NCBI RefSeq assembly: GCF_000756665.1
Contig: NZ_ARXV01000002.1
Location: 186,001 to 250,000 of the forward strand
DNA length: 64,000 nt
Source: Alcanivorax nanhaiticus
Lineage (GTDB): Bacteria > Pseudomonadota > Gammaproteobacteria > Pseudomonadales > Alcanivoracaceae
Reading direction: 5' to 3'
The position numbers and the translations under genes were made by a program. Every line of letters begins with the position of its first letter. Positions within the stretch are counted from its first letter, which is position 1. The notes beneath the pieces were generated by a model, which saw only the letters and a list, made by a program, of their open reading frames with translations, ran no database searches and was not told the origin of the DNA. This document shows positions 18,922-27,524 of this stretch, piece by piece.

Positions 18922-19749
18922 ATGGATTTCAGCCCCATCATCCAACAGGTCTACGGCGCGCTGTGGTACCTCATACCTCTCGCCATCCTGGCAGGTGTTC
19001 TCAAGTCCCCCTGGTTCAAAGGCATTACCGGTGAGTTTCTGGTGAATACCGCCGCACGACTGTTTCTTCCAAAGGACGAATACCGCCTGATCAAGGATGT
19101 GACATTACAAACCGATGATGGCACCACACAGATCGACCACATCATTGTGTCGCGCTACGGCGTATTCGTAATTGAAACCAAAAATATGAAGGGCTGGATA
19201 TTCGGCTCGGCCAACCAGAAAACCTGGACCCAGAAAATCTACAAACACACCCATAAATTTCAGAACCCACTGCACCAGAACTATAAACACGTCAAAACCC
19301 TGGAAACCCTGCTGGATATTCCGGCTTCCGCGATTCACTCGCTGGTGGTGTTTGTCGGTGATTCGACGTTCAAGACTGAATTGCCCGAGAATGTGGTTTA
19401 TGCCGGTGGGTATATCCGGTATATCAAAGCGCGGCGCGAAGTGATCCTCAGCCAGGCCGCCGTGGAGACTGTGACGGCACAAATCGAACAGCTGAGATTA
19501 CAGCGGGGGTTTACCACCAACCGACAGCACGTCAACCATTTGCTCCAGAAGAAGGCTCCCTCACCGCCAGCCGCCCCCGCAGTCATGCCGCCAGTCACAG
19601 CGTCAACGACGCCCCAAAGTCGAAAACAGTGCCCAAAGTGTGGCGCTACGATGGTACTAAGAACGGCCAGAAAGGGACAAAACGCGGGCAATCAATTTTG
19701 GGGATGCGCAACCTATCCGGCCTGCCGTGGAGTCGTGAAACACCCCTGA
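18922..19749 (+). CDS. NERD-domain protein with C-terminal topoisomerase-type zinc ribbon
   Basis: 275 residues on the strand opposite to the transfer genes. One N-terminal membrane helix (about residues 12-28), then a NERD (nuclease-related) domain at about 40-150 with GEFLVNTAARLFLP, DHIIVSRYGVFVIETKNMKGWIFG and the core ExK (IETK), then a Pro-rich linker and a zinc ribbon CPKCGATMVLR...GCATYPACRG at 235-270 like those of bacterial topoisomerase I. NERD proteins are frequent on plasmids and ICEs. A membrane-tethered nuclease or DNA-binding role is likely, but no function is known. It splits the conjugation operon in two. Confidence 0.85.
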   Translation: MDFSPIIQQVYGALWYLIPLAILAGVLKSPWFKGITGEFLVNTAARLFLPKDEYRLIKDVTLQTDDGTTQIDHIIVSRYGVFVIETKNMKGWIFGSANQKTWTQKIYKHTHKFQNPLHQNYKHVKTLETLLDIPASAIHSLVVFVGDSTFKTELPENVVYAGGYIRYIKARREVILSQAAVETVTAQIEQLRLQRGFTTNRQHVNHLLQKKAPSPPAAPAVMPPVTASTTPQSRKQCPKCGATMVLRTARKGQNAGNQFWGCATYPACRGVVKHP

Positions 19750-19763
19750 GATCAGTAAAACTG

Positions 19764-22487
19764 CTACGCACGAGACTGTTCGATACGCTTGGCGATCTCG
19801 TAAACCGCCTCCAGCTCCGAGCAGTTCTTCTCACGCATAATCGCTGCACGTTCAGCCTTCTCATGCTTTTCGGTCATGGCCAGGGCGAGCGATAAGGCTG
19901 GCGGCACGTTGCGGAACAGCGCTTCGACCTTGTCGGCCAAAACGACTCCTTCCACGTATTTTCCCGGCTCCTTGCGGGCAGACAACAGCAGGTTGCGCTG
20001 TTCGTCATTGAGATCCTTGAAGCGGGCGATCTGCTCCACCTCCTCTTTCGGCATGACCAGGCACAGCCACCACTCCATCATGTTGAGCATCTTGCGGCTG
20101 GCATCCGGAAAGTCTTCCAAATTCTGGGTGGCGATCCAGAACCAGGCACCGAGCTTGCGCCACATTTTGGTGATCTTGACCACGTAGCGCGCCAGCAAGG
20201 GATTGGTGGTAATGATATGGCCTTCGTCAGTCACCACCAGCGTGGGCCGATCGTCGTGTTGATGACGTTCCACCAGGTCATTGATGTGGCTCATCATAGA
20301 CAGGTAGGCAACGGTGAGCTGATCCTCGTAGCCTTCTCTGGCCAACATGCCCATTTCGAGGATGGTGACATCGGCTTCTGGCCAGGACTGCCCCGGCCGA
20401 TTGAAAAAGTGGCCCGCCAGGCCCGAGCAGAAAAGCGCCATACCGTCCCCCATCTCCAGGGCTCGATTACGTCGGTGTTCGGGCAATTCCCTGTTGGTGG
20501 CGATGGTCTGGAAGGCGTTGACCACATCTTGGGTAATCACCTGGGGTCGACTGGTCTCTTTCACCGTTTTTGCGGCAAGGAAGATGGCGTTGCGGATCAG
20601 CAGTCGGTCGGCCCGGGTCAATCGCGCGTCTTCGCGTTCATCGCCACCGGTGATCATGATGCGTGCAGCAATCTCCATTTCACCGAGGATATCGCGACCG
20701 CCGCCCTCTTCGTCCATCTCATCATCTTCGTCTAACGTCTCCTCGCTTGTGGACTCATCGACGTCGAGCGGATTAAACGCATGGCGCCGATCCAGCAGTC
20801 GAAGCGCATCGGCAAAGGGCGGCAGGCTGACATCGACATTGGGGTTCAGGGTGATCTGGTTCACTGACAGACCGTGATGCGCAAAATGCTGCCCCAGTAA
20901 CGAAAACGAAGCCCCGGCCTCGATGATAAAAATCCGTGGCCGGTGTCGTGCCATCATCTGCTGCAACAGATACACCAGCAGTGCTGACTTGCCCGCCCCC
21001 GTCGGCCCCAGGATCAGCATGTGGGCGTTCTTCTTGCGGTCATCCCGGTGCAGCGGATCGAAGACCAGCGGTTCGGCACCCCGGTTGTAGAACACCAGGC
21101 CGGGATGACCGGTGCCACGGGAACGGCCGTAGAACGGTACCAAATTGGCAATATGCCGTGAGAAGATCAGGCGCGAGCGTCGGCGGGATTTGTCCAGGTC
21201 GGCGTCGTAGGCCATGGGCAGGTTACGGATGTAACTGTCGAGCGACAGCAGGTCAGCTTCCTGGGCAATGGACTGCAGACCATTGGGCAAAAGCAGCGCG
21301 TGGAGACGATTCAAATTGTTCCGTAGCGCCTTTTGATTATCTCCGCGCACATAGAAGGCCATGCTCACAGGATACAGCTTGTTGCCCTGCGCCATTTCCC
21401 GCTCCACTTGTTCCGCATCTTCCCGGGTGATCGACGCCTCAGCGGAATCTCCTACCGAAGCACGCTTGATCTGGGCAATGTGATTGCGGGTGGTGTCTTG
21501 CGGTTTGAGCGTAAGGGTTATCGCCATAATGGTGTGCTCGGGCAAACGATCGAACAGCGAATACACCTGATCCCCGGCCTGGCGTTCCGCCGTGAAGTGC
21601 CCGATGTCCGGGGCCCGCCGCAAGCTTTGGACGGTCACGACGGTGTGCAGCAGTTTATCGAAAATCCAGCTCGACGTTGCCTCGTCGGAGTGTGGCATCG
21701 ACAGGGTCAGCTGTTCGGCGAAGTCATAGCCGAAGGGTAAATTGTCATCACCCGGATAGGGTGCCAACTGCAGCAGTGCTTCCGGATTACCGTCTGCCAG
21801 CGGTGGATTGGGATTAAACCAGCTCAGCAACCACTGATAAAACGACTGACCATTGGCCCGTTGGGCGTTGATTCCGGCAGAGGCCAGTGAGGCGATCCAT
21901 TTGGTGGCCACGTCATTGAGCGCCCCCTCCACTTCAACAGCGGGTGGCATTTTGCTGTTGCTTTTCAAACGGCGGTAGAGCACAACGCGGATCCGCCGTT
22001 GCTGCCCCTGCCAACGCGAGCCGGTGACGGTGGTATCGTCAAACAATCCACCCGGTCGGGAAATCGCTTGCAGGTGCTTCGACATCACCGACTGGTAATG
22101 TTGAGAATAATCCGATGCGCGAACCGTCGGCGACGGGTAACTCGCCAACGACTTATTAAATTGGGTTAGCCTGGGCTCGTCCTGGACATAGATCTGTAAT
22201 ACCCAGGGTGCGTCGTCACGCTCGGGAATGGCCTCATTGATTGCCGTTTGAATGGCGTCTCGCAGCTGGGTCATAAAGGCCGGCGTCCTTGCCTCGCACC
22301 CGACCGGCTGCACCTCGAACAGAGCGCCGAGGCTGACCCCGTCCTCCAACAAAAAGGCTTTGCTCTCGGGAATGTATTCCATCCAGGGCAGCAAATCGGT
22401 AAACGACGGCGGGCGGGTATAGTGTTGTTTGACCGCGGCAGTGGTTAAGGGTGAACCCTCGGGAAGGTTAGGTTTATGTTTTGGCAT
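19764..22487 (-). CDS. traC: VirB4/TraC-type conjugative transfer ATPase (TIGR03744, PFL_4706 type)
   Basis: About 907 residues from the ATG at 22487 (AGGAACG upstream). Walker A GPTGAGKS lies near residue 498 and Walker B is LVVTDEGHI near 755; between them is an acidic insert (DESTSEETLDEDDEMDEEGGG). The N-terminal half is the VirB4/TraC-specific domain. It is the assembly ATPase at the cytoplasmic base of the type IV secretion channel, powering pilus biogenesis. It follows the lipoprotein gene by nine bases. Confidence 0.93.
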   Translation of the reverse strand: MPKHKPNLPEGSPLTTAAVKQHYTRPPSFTDLLPWMEYIPESKAFLLEDGVSLGALFEVQPVGCEARTPAFMTQLRDAIQTAINEAIPERDDAPWVLQIYVQDEPRLTQFNKSLASYPSPTVRASDYSQHYQSVMSKHLQAISRPGGLFDDTTVTGSRWQGQQRRIRVVLYRRLKSNSKMPPAVEVEGALNDVATKWIASLASAGINAQRANGQSFYQWLLSWFNPNPPLADGNPEALLQLAPYPGDDNLPFGYDFAEQLTLSMPHSDEATSSWIFDKLLHTVVTVQSLRRAPDIGHFTAERQAGDQVYSLFDRLPEHTIMAITLTLKPQDTTRNHIAQIKRASVGDSAEASITREDAEQVEREMAQGNKLYPVSMAFYVRGDNQKALRNNLNRLHALLLPNGLQSIAQEADLLSLDSYIRNLPMAYDADLDKSRRRSRLIFSRHIANLVPFYGRSRGTGHPGLVFYNRGAEPLVFDPLHRDDRKKNAHMLILGPTGAGKSALLVYLLQQMMARHRPRIFIIEAGASFSLLGQHFAHHGLSVNQITLNPNVDVSLPPFADALRLLDRRHAFNPLDVDESTSEETLDEDDEMDEEGGGRDILGEMEIAARIMITGGDEREDARLTRADRLLIRNAIFLAAKTVKETSRPQVITQDVVNAFQTIATNRELPEHRRNRALEMGDGMALFCSGLAGHFFNRPGQSWPEADVTILEMGMLAREGYEDQLTVAYLSMMSHINDLVERHQHDDRPTLVVTDEGHIITTNPLLARYVVKITKMWRKLGAWFWIATQNLEDFPDASRKMLNMMEWWLCLVMPKEEVEQIARFKDLNDEQRNLLLSARKEPGKYVEGVVLADKVEALFRNVPPALSLALAMTEKHEKAERAAIMREKNCSELEAVYEIAKRIEQSRA

Positions 22488-22496
22488 CAAGCGTTC

Positions 22497-22943
22497 CTAC
22501 TGATCCAACGTCGAGTGATTGGCCGTTGCGGACGATTCACCAGGCACTTCCCCCGGTAATGCGTACTCCACCTTTTCATAAAAGGGAAAGGTGGTGACAT
22601 AACCTGGTACCGGGGTGCGCTCACTGCCCGACAGGTGGGGAAAGATATACATCACCAGCGTAGGATTCGGCAGACGAGGAAATACCGTGTCGATTTCATT
22701 AGCAGCCTCTCGCACAAAGCCCTGATAGTGGTCGATACCAGATTGCGGTAACGGCTGACCACCGATGACTCGCCGGTGGTCTGGCTTCTGAACATCCACC
22801 ATGTGCTGATCGTAAATGGACTTCATGGTCGGGCCGTCCTGCGGTAGTACTGTCTCTTTAGTGCTGGCGCAGCCGACCATCAGGGCGCTAGTCCAGACCA
22901 GAACCAGTGATAATCGTCGCTTGTTGGAAAGGATTGGTTTCAT
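22497..22943 (-). CDS. Conjugative-transfer-region lipoprotein (TIGR03751)
   Basis: 148 residues from the ATG at 22943 (AGGAAAC upstream). The signal peptide ends in a lipobox LMVGCAS, so an outer-membrane or periplasmic lipoprotein is expected. It shows the family pattern GPTMKSIYDQHM and PNPTLVMYIFPHLSG...PVPGYVTTFPFYEK. It functionally resembles TraV/VirB7 lipoproteins by position between the TraB-like gene and the ATPase. It starts inside the 3' end of the TraB-like gene (56-base overlap). Confidence 0.86.
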   Translation of the reverse strand: MKPILSNKRRLSLVLVWTSALMVGCASTKETVLPQDGPTMKSIYDQHMVDVQKPDHRRVIGGQPLPQSGIDHYQGFVREAANEIDTVFPRLPNPTLVMYIFPHLSGSERTPVPGYVTTFPFYEKVEYALPGEVPGESSATANHSTLDQ

Positions 22944-24324
22944 GATGAAGTTTCCTGCCGTTGGAATGGAAATCGATGGGGAGTTCATGATCAACGTGAA
23001 TTGCCAGCTCGACACCGGCGGGCACGAAAACCGCATCGAAACTCTGTGCCTGACGCTCCCGCAACCACTGGGCGACTTCGTCGCTACCGCCGCTCAGGGT
23101 TTTGCCCAGTAGGTATTTACCCGTCTCCCCGGAGACCACACTGGTGGCCGAGCCTGAATCATTGATCAGCGTTGTGGTTTCGGCCTGTGCCGCCGCTTCA
23201 CCGGCGGCTTCGAGGGCCATCACACCAATGCGTTGTGTCAGGAATGCGGGAGCGTTGGTCTTGCGTTCACCCGTGATACAGGGGATACCCCGCGCATCGG
23301 AGATCCAGCCCAGCGGTCTATCGCTGCTTCCACTGGAACCACCCCGTTGGTTGCCGCCACTGGACTTTTCATCAGAGGAAATGGTCTGAATGGTGCCGTC
23401 CTCGAACACGAAGGTCACCGATTCCAATTTCCCGGTCACACAGGAGAGCGTCCAATCGCCAACAGCCGTTCCACTCCAGATCATGCCCTCAATACCGGGT
23501 ATGCGCAGTCCATTGGCGGCGAGGTTTTCTTTGCCGGTAATCACCTTGAACGGCATGGGGTCGCGTACCTGCCCCTGAATCGGCACCCTGCCCACCAAGG
23601 CGGTCATGCCAGTGGAGCCAATCAGAGTGGCATTGCGCGGCACGGTGTAGACCGGCAGAGCGGTATTGAGGGCTTCGGATCCTTTCGCTACCAGCGATTT
23701 CACTTCCGGACCGGCGCTATCTAACGCATTGCGGCTGCCGCGAGTGAAGCTGTTAAGCAACGTCTCCTTATCAGCATCAGGCGATGGCGCAAGCTCCAGG
23801 GGGTTGACCCACACCAGTGATTCCGCTTCCGTCGCCGATGTTCTGACACCATCCAGGCCGAGCCCGACCGGAATATCAGAACCCGTGGAAGTCCGCTGTG
23901 TTGATGGCGCCCCAAAGCGGTTGGCCAGGGAATCCACCCTCGCAGTCAACGCGGCGATGGCCGACGTGGTTTCGCTTGGCGCGGCGTCCGTACGTTTTGC
24001 CTCCAAAGCTGTCTGCACTCTCGACAGCACGTTGTTTTCGATCTGCTTTCGGTCTTCGATCAGATCGCGGTTTTCCTGTTTGAGTGCGGTGTTATCCCGA
24101 CGCAGGGCATTGAGCTCCGAAGTCATGGCGCTGACATTGGCCGTCAGTGTCTTGATGGTGTCCGCCGGTGTATCGGCATCCGGTTTCGGTGCCTGTGGCA
24201 CGGCTTCCAACAGCTGAGGTTGCTCGTCGCTCGGGGAACAGGACTTCACCGCGACGAGCGCCGCCATCAGCACAACGGAACCGGCAAGAAGTGGTAACAA
24301 ACGATTACTGGTGACCATCGACAT
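22888..24324 (-). CDS. traB: TraB/VirB10-like ICE protein (TIGR03752, PFL_4705 type)
   Basis: 478 residues: a cytoplasmic/TM anchor (LLPLLAGSVVLMAALVAVKSC), a coiled coil (about residues 55-110: VSAMTSELNALRRDNTALKQEN), then the periplasmic beta domain with VPRNATLIGSTGMTALVGRVP and a C-terminal FDAVFVPAGVELAIHVDHELPID motif. This is the inner-to-outer membrane scaffold of the secretion channel, equivalent to VirB10/TraB. It lies between TIGR03749 (TraK-like) and the lipoprotein. Confidence 0.9.
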   Translation of the reverse strand: MSMVTSNRLLPLLAGSVVLMAALVAVKSCSPSDEQPQLLEAVPQAPKPDADTPADTIKTLTANVSAMTSELNALRRDNTALKQENRDLIEDRKQIENNVLSRVQTALEAKRTDAAPSETTSAIAALTARVDSLANRFGAPSTQRTSTGSDIPVGLGLDGVRTSATEAESLVWVNPLELAPSPDADKETLLNSFTRGSRNALDSAGPEVKSLVAKGSEALNTALPVYTVPRNATLIGSTGMTALVGRVPIQGQVRDPMPFKVITGKENLAANGLRIPGIEGMIWSGTAVGDWTLSCVTGKLESVTFVFEDGTIQTISSDEKSSGGNQRGGSSGSSDRPLGWISDARGIPCITGERKTNAPAFLTQRIGVMALEAAGEAAAQAETTTLINDSGSATSVVSGETGKYLLGKTLSGGSDEVAQWLRERQAQSFDAVFVPAGVELAIHVDHELPIDFHSNGRKLHHETNPFQQATIITGSGLD

Positions 24325-24358
24325 GGGGTAGATTCCTATCCTCTCTCAAAGCGCCACA

Positions 24359-25192
24359 TCAAAAGGCCGCATCAAAGCGCCGATCCGACACCAGATAGAC
24401 GGCTGTGGTATCGGCCTCACTGCCAGCGGGTAACAGGCGATTGTGCTGAAAGGTCGCCGCCAGCCATGACCCGCGCAGTTCGCGTGGATCCAGCACCACG
24501 GGTTGTCGAGTACGATTGATCAGCTTGACGGCAGTGACGTACCGTAAACCCGCCTTCCAGGTGGCAACCGGCACGGCTTCGATCTTTCCGCCCACTACCA
24601 GATCGACCGGTTCGGGGTTCACGGGTATGGCTACCACGCCCGGCTGCCGGGGGATCAGTCGCGTTGGCGCATAGAGTTGTTGCGCGGCATACCGGGTTAA
24701 AGCGGCATAACCCAAAAGCTGTGATTGCTTGTCCGATATTGACTGATCGGCACCGGCATCTTCCGACAAATCCTGCGGTGGCTTTTGTGATGCTTGGAGC
24801 AGTACCTGCACATCCGGCAATGATCCACTGTCTACTCCGCCTGGCGCCGCTGAAATATCGAGGACGTAGATCGGGCTGTCGGTTTCCGAGCGCACCATGA
24901 CACGGGTGGGCTCAAAAGGCTGTCTGGCCAACAGATATAGGGTGCCGTTGATGCTTTGGCTGCGCAGCAACGGTGTCAGTGACTGCGGCAGGCCGATGCT
25001 CACCGAATCCGGAAAATGCACCAGGCGCTCTTCACCGACGACCAACGGAATTGCGATGGGCGCCTTGTTCCAGACAACGCGTTCTGGAACGTTCGAAGCC
25101 GTGTCATCGACTTGTGCAAAGGACAGCAGCGGGAAACATAGACCGAGCAAAGCGATCCATCTCAATGGCGGAAAGAAAACACGAGGATTCAT
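24359..25192 (-). CDS. TraK/VirB9-like ICE protein (TIGR03749, PFL_4704 type)
   Basis: 277 residues with a signal peptide (WIALLGLCFPLLSFAQ). The mature N-terminal part (ERVVWNKAPIAIPLVVGEERLVHFP) and the C-terminal LINRTRQPVVLDPRELRG...VYLVSDRRFDAA fit TraK-like secretin/outer-membrane-core proteins. It would form the outer-membrane part of the transfer channel with the lipoprotein and TraB-like protein. Its ATG overlaps the previous stop by four bases. Confidence 0.88.
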   Translation of the reverse strand: MNPRVFFPPLRWIALLGLCFPLLSFAQVDDTASNVPERVVWNKAPIAIPLVVGEERLVHFPDSVSIGLPQSLTPLLRSQSINGTLYLLARQPFEPTRVMVRSETDSPIYVLDISAAPGGVDSGSLPDVQVLLQASQKPPQDLSEDAGADQSISDKQSQLLGYAALTRYAAQQLYAPTRLIPRQPGVVAIPVNPEPVDLVVGGKIEAVPVATWKAGLRYVTAVKLINRTRQPVVLDPRELRGSWLAATFQHNRLLPAGSEADTTAVYLVSDRRFDAAF

Positions 25193-25866
25193 TGGGAGGA
25201 TTCCTTATTTGTAGTGGCGCCAGTCACACTGGGTTCAGCCAGCTCGGCATCGGTTAATCGACGCGGACCGTCACTGGCGTACCCATCGAGTGCCAGGCCC
25301 CAGGGATTGGTTTCCGGATCGATAGCCTGACGCACCACGCGAACCGGGTATCGAATCGTGGTTTGCTTGACGGTCATGCCTTTCACGGACTCCAGCAGAT
25401 CCAGATCCAGCCAGACAATCCAGACATCAGGCGACAACACATCGACGCGGCGCTCCTCGTAGCCGTGCCCTGGCACTTCATGGACACCGCGCACCCGGTA
25501 GGCCAACTCGCCGCGCCGGGCTTTGAGTTCCATATCGGCAATCAGGTCATTGCGGTAGCGCGGTGTCAGGTAGGGCGAGATCCGGAAAATTGCGCTGCCG
25601 TAATCCGTTGCGCCATTCTCGGGCCAGCGATTGAGCTGCTGAAAGATATAGAACGCAAAGGCATATACATTGGCCGGAGGCACTTCTTCGGCCGCCAGAA
25701 CAGCGCCCGACCGCAGATCGGGAGGCACATAAACCCGCAGCTGCTTGGGTGCCTGGCTCCAGCCGATCCAGAGCGCGAGAATGATCAGCCCTTGCAAGCC
25801 AATCACGATCCACAGGGAGCGCAAATGGGACCGCACGTTATCGATTTCGAGTCGGTAGCGGCGCAT
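25189..25866 (-). CDS. TraE/VirB8-like ICE protein (TIGR03746, PFL_4703 type)
   Basis: 225 residues with one N-terminal membrane helix (LWIVIGLQGLIILALWIGW, about residues 18-36) and a periplasmic VirB8/TraE-like domain (RLEIDNVRSHLRS start, PPANVYAFAFYIFQQLNRWPENG, VKQTTIRYPVRVVRQ). It is an inner-membrane assembly factor of the transfer channel. It starts 29 bases inside the TIGR03750 gene behind GGGAGAA. Confidence 0.88.
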   Translation of the reverse strand: MRRYRLEIDNVRSHLRSLWIVIGLQGLIILALWIGWSQAPKQLRVYVPPDLRSGAVLAAEEVPPANVYAFAFYIFQQLNRWPENGATDYGSAIFRISPYLTPRYRNDLIADMELKARRGELAYRVRGVHEVPGHGYEERRVDVLSPDVWIVWLDLDLLESVKGMTVKQTTIRYPVRVVRQAIDPETNPWGLALDGYASDGPRRLTDAELAEPSVTGATTNKESSQ

Positions 25867-26218
25867 AGTGCGTTCTCCCTATATCCCAGGAACCGCTGCG
25901 TAGTACCCAGGGCGTGCGATACAGCCCCATCGTCTGCAGACGAATACGCAGCCACTGCTGGTAATAGCCTTCAGGCCGGCCGCGTTTGATACGCTGAAAC
26001 AGCGTCGCCAGAGCGACCACAGTGGCCACCACACCGACACCGGCAATACCAAAACCCATGGTGATGGCACCCAGCAACCAAGCCAGTAACAGACTGAGGG
26101 GCAGCCATATCACAATGGCCAGCCCCACAATCATGCCCAGCTCAGAAGAAGAGCAGCCTTTAAAGATGGCGGGCTCGGCATTGAGCCGATCCGCCAGAAT
26201 TTCATGGTCGTTGGACAT
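25838..26218 (-). CDS. TraL-like ICE membrane protein (TIGR03750)
   Basis: 126 residues with two close membrane helices (about 28-50 and 52-74). The sequence begins ILADRLNAEPAIFKGCSSSELG and ends in a basic cytoplasmic tail (RIKRGRPEGYYQQWLRIRLQ). The size, helices and basic tail fit the TIGR03750 family, the equivalent of VirB3/TraL which links pilin handling to the ATPase. GGAGATA precedes the ATG. Confidence 0.87.
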   Translation of the reverse strand: MSNDHEILADRLNAEPAIFKGCSSSELGMIVGLAIVIWLPLSLLLAWLLGAITMGFGIAGVGVVATVVALATLFQRIKRGRPEGYYQQWLRIRLQTMGLYRTPWVLRSGSWDIGRTHYAPLPTRNR

Positions 26219-26256
26219 TCGTATCTCCTACGGCAAGTTGATATTGACGCTGGCTG

Positions 26257-26634
26257 TTAAATAACCCCAGCCGCTTCTGTGAGCAGATAGCTGGCGAAGA
26301 TCAGCACGATCGCGCCGACAATTCCCAGGACACCGACTTCAGCCCACTCCGCCTTGCCCTGGCGAGCTTCATTGAATTTCGCGAAGCCCAGATAGGCGAT
26401 CCAGAGAAAACCCAGCACTGCAATGGCCAATCCGAGTACCAAGCCGCCATCCTTGATGTAGCCCTGAATCAAGCCGATCCAGTCACCCGCCGGCGGCGCC
26501 GTACTCGGCGCAACCGGCGTCGGCAACGCCGCCCAGAGCGGCATTGGTAGTAGCACCGCGACCGCTGCCGATAGCGACTTGCGGATGGCAACAGATTGCT
26601 TGTTGAAATCGTTTTTTGTATTTGATGTGTCCAT
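26257..26634 (-). CDS. ICE membrane protein, candidate pilin (TIGR03745)
   Basis: 125 residues from the ATG at 26634 (GAGGACA upstream). A long leader ending LPMPLWAALP precedes a mature part with two hydrophobic segments (YIKDGGLVLGLAIAVLGFLWIAYLGF and VGVLGIVGAIVLIFASYLLTEAAGVI). Size, leader and paired helices resemble TraA/VirB2 pilins, and its place directly before the TIGR03750 gene supports that. Pilin identity is inference. Confidence 0.85.
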   Translation of the reverse strand: MDTSNTKNDFNKQSVAIRKSLSAAVAVLLPMPLWAALPTPVAPSTAPPAGDWIGLIQGYIKDGGLVLGLAIAVLGFLWIAYLGFAKFNEARQGKAEWAEVGVLGIVGAIVLIFASYLLTEAAGVI

Positions 26635-26745
26635 AACAAATGTCCTCTTCTGTAATGCTGATAAAAAGGGGAACCATCCCCGCATCCCACTGCGCTGCAT
26701 CGCCGTTTGCCCTTACCGGACTTTCTCGGTCTCAACTCGATCGAC

Positions 26746-26976
26746 TCACCGCAAATAGAAGCCCAAAACCATCAACACAATGCTTGCCCGCAGAGTGCTC
26801 CAGGTCAGATCAAAGAGCGTGGCCTGCCCTTCCTGCCATGCCCTAAAAGTGCCTAAAGCCACCCAAATCACCCAGACAAACGCCAACACCAACACCATCG
26901 ACGCGATGGCCGTCAGCATGGTGGCTGGGGTAATACCGGAACCGGCTTGAAAAGCTGTTTGTTGTGCGGCGTTCAT
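26746..26976 (-). CDS. Small ICE membrane protein (TIGR03758, PFL_4701 type)
   Basis: 76 residues with two hydrophobic helices (about residues 20-42 and 58-74), sequence QAGSGITPATMLTAIASMVL then TFRAWQEGQATL. This is the standard TIGR03758 pattern, always found between the RAQPRD protein and the TIGR03745 protein. Like the following gene it could be a pilin-like or channel subunit. AGGTTTTG precedes the ATG. Confidence 0.87.
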   Translation of the reverse strand: MNAAQQTAFQAGSGITPATMLTAIASMVLVLAFVWVIWVALGTFRAWQEGQATLFDLTWSTLRASIVLMVLGFYLR

Positions 26977-26984
26977 GACAAAAC

Positions 26985-27287
26985 CTATCGACGGTAATCG
27001 CCGCGCAATGGCGGAAATGAGCGAGGCTGAGCACGGGGAGAGTCGATGTGTGACTGGATGCCGTCCTTGATGTTCTTCAGGTCCTGACGCAACCAGTCAT
27101 AACGAAATCGGATACGGGAATCCTGCTCGGCGTTGGCCTCGGCACGCTTGATTAATGAGTCGAGGGCATTGATCTCATGGATGACTTTGGCGAGCGCCTC
27201 GCGCTCGGCGTCTGCATCGGCAAAAGCCGCCGGCGTGACAACCAAGCCTATAATCAGAAAAGAAGGTAGCCAGAGATGGCGTTTCAT
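26985..27287 (-). CDS. RAQPRD-family ICE/plasmid protein (TIGR01690)
   Basis: 100 residues with a signal peptide (LPSFLIIGLVVTPAAFA), a helical periplasmic middle and the diagnostic C-terminus PRAQPRSFPPLRGDYRR. It heads the leftward transfer operon that runs to TraG. GGGAGCAG lies upstream of the ATG. A small periplasmic protein, function unknown. The 237 bases upstream to the cargo are AT-rich and likely hold the operon promoter, though I could not fix -35/-10 boxes. Confidence 0.9.
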   Translation of the reverse strand: MKRHLWLPSFLIIGLVVTPAAFADADAEREALAKVIHEINALDSLIKRAEANAEQDSRIRFRYDWLRQDLKNIKDGIQSHIDSPRAQPRSFPPLRGDYRR

Positions 27288-27524
27288 GGCACTGCTGCTC
27301 CCGCAAGTTGTTACGGGGCATAATGCGAGAATTAGGGACGATGGACGATGGGAAATCTATTCGGTGGGTGGGGTGGTTTTTGAATTTTTATGTAAAGTTT
27401 ACTTTGAGCCAGAGTGAGAGATTGTCCAGGCAAATATTAAAATTATTACTTTAAAAAAATGACGCCAAACGTGCCCTTAACTGATTATATTCGAATATCC
27501 TATACCCGCTTTTTCCCTTATCGC

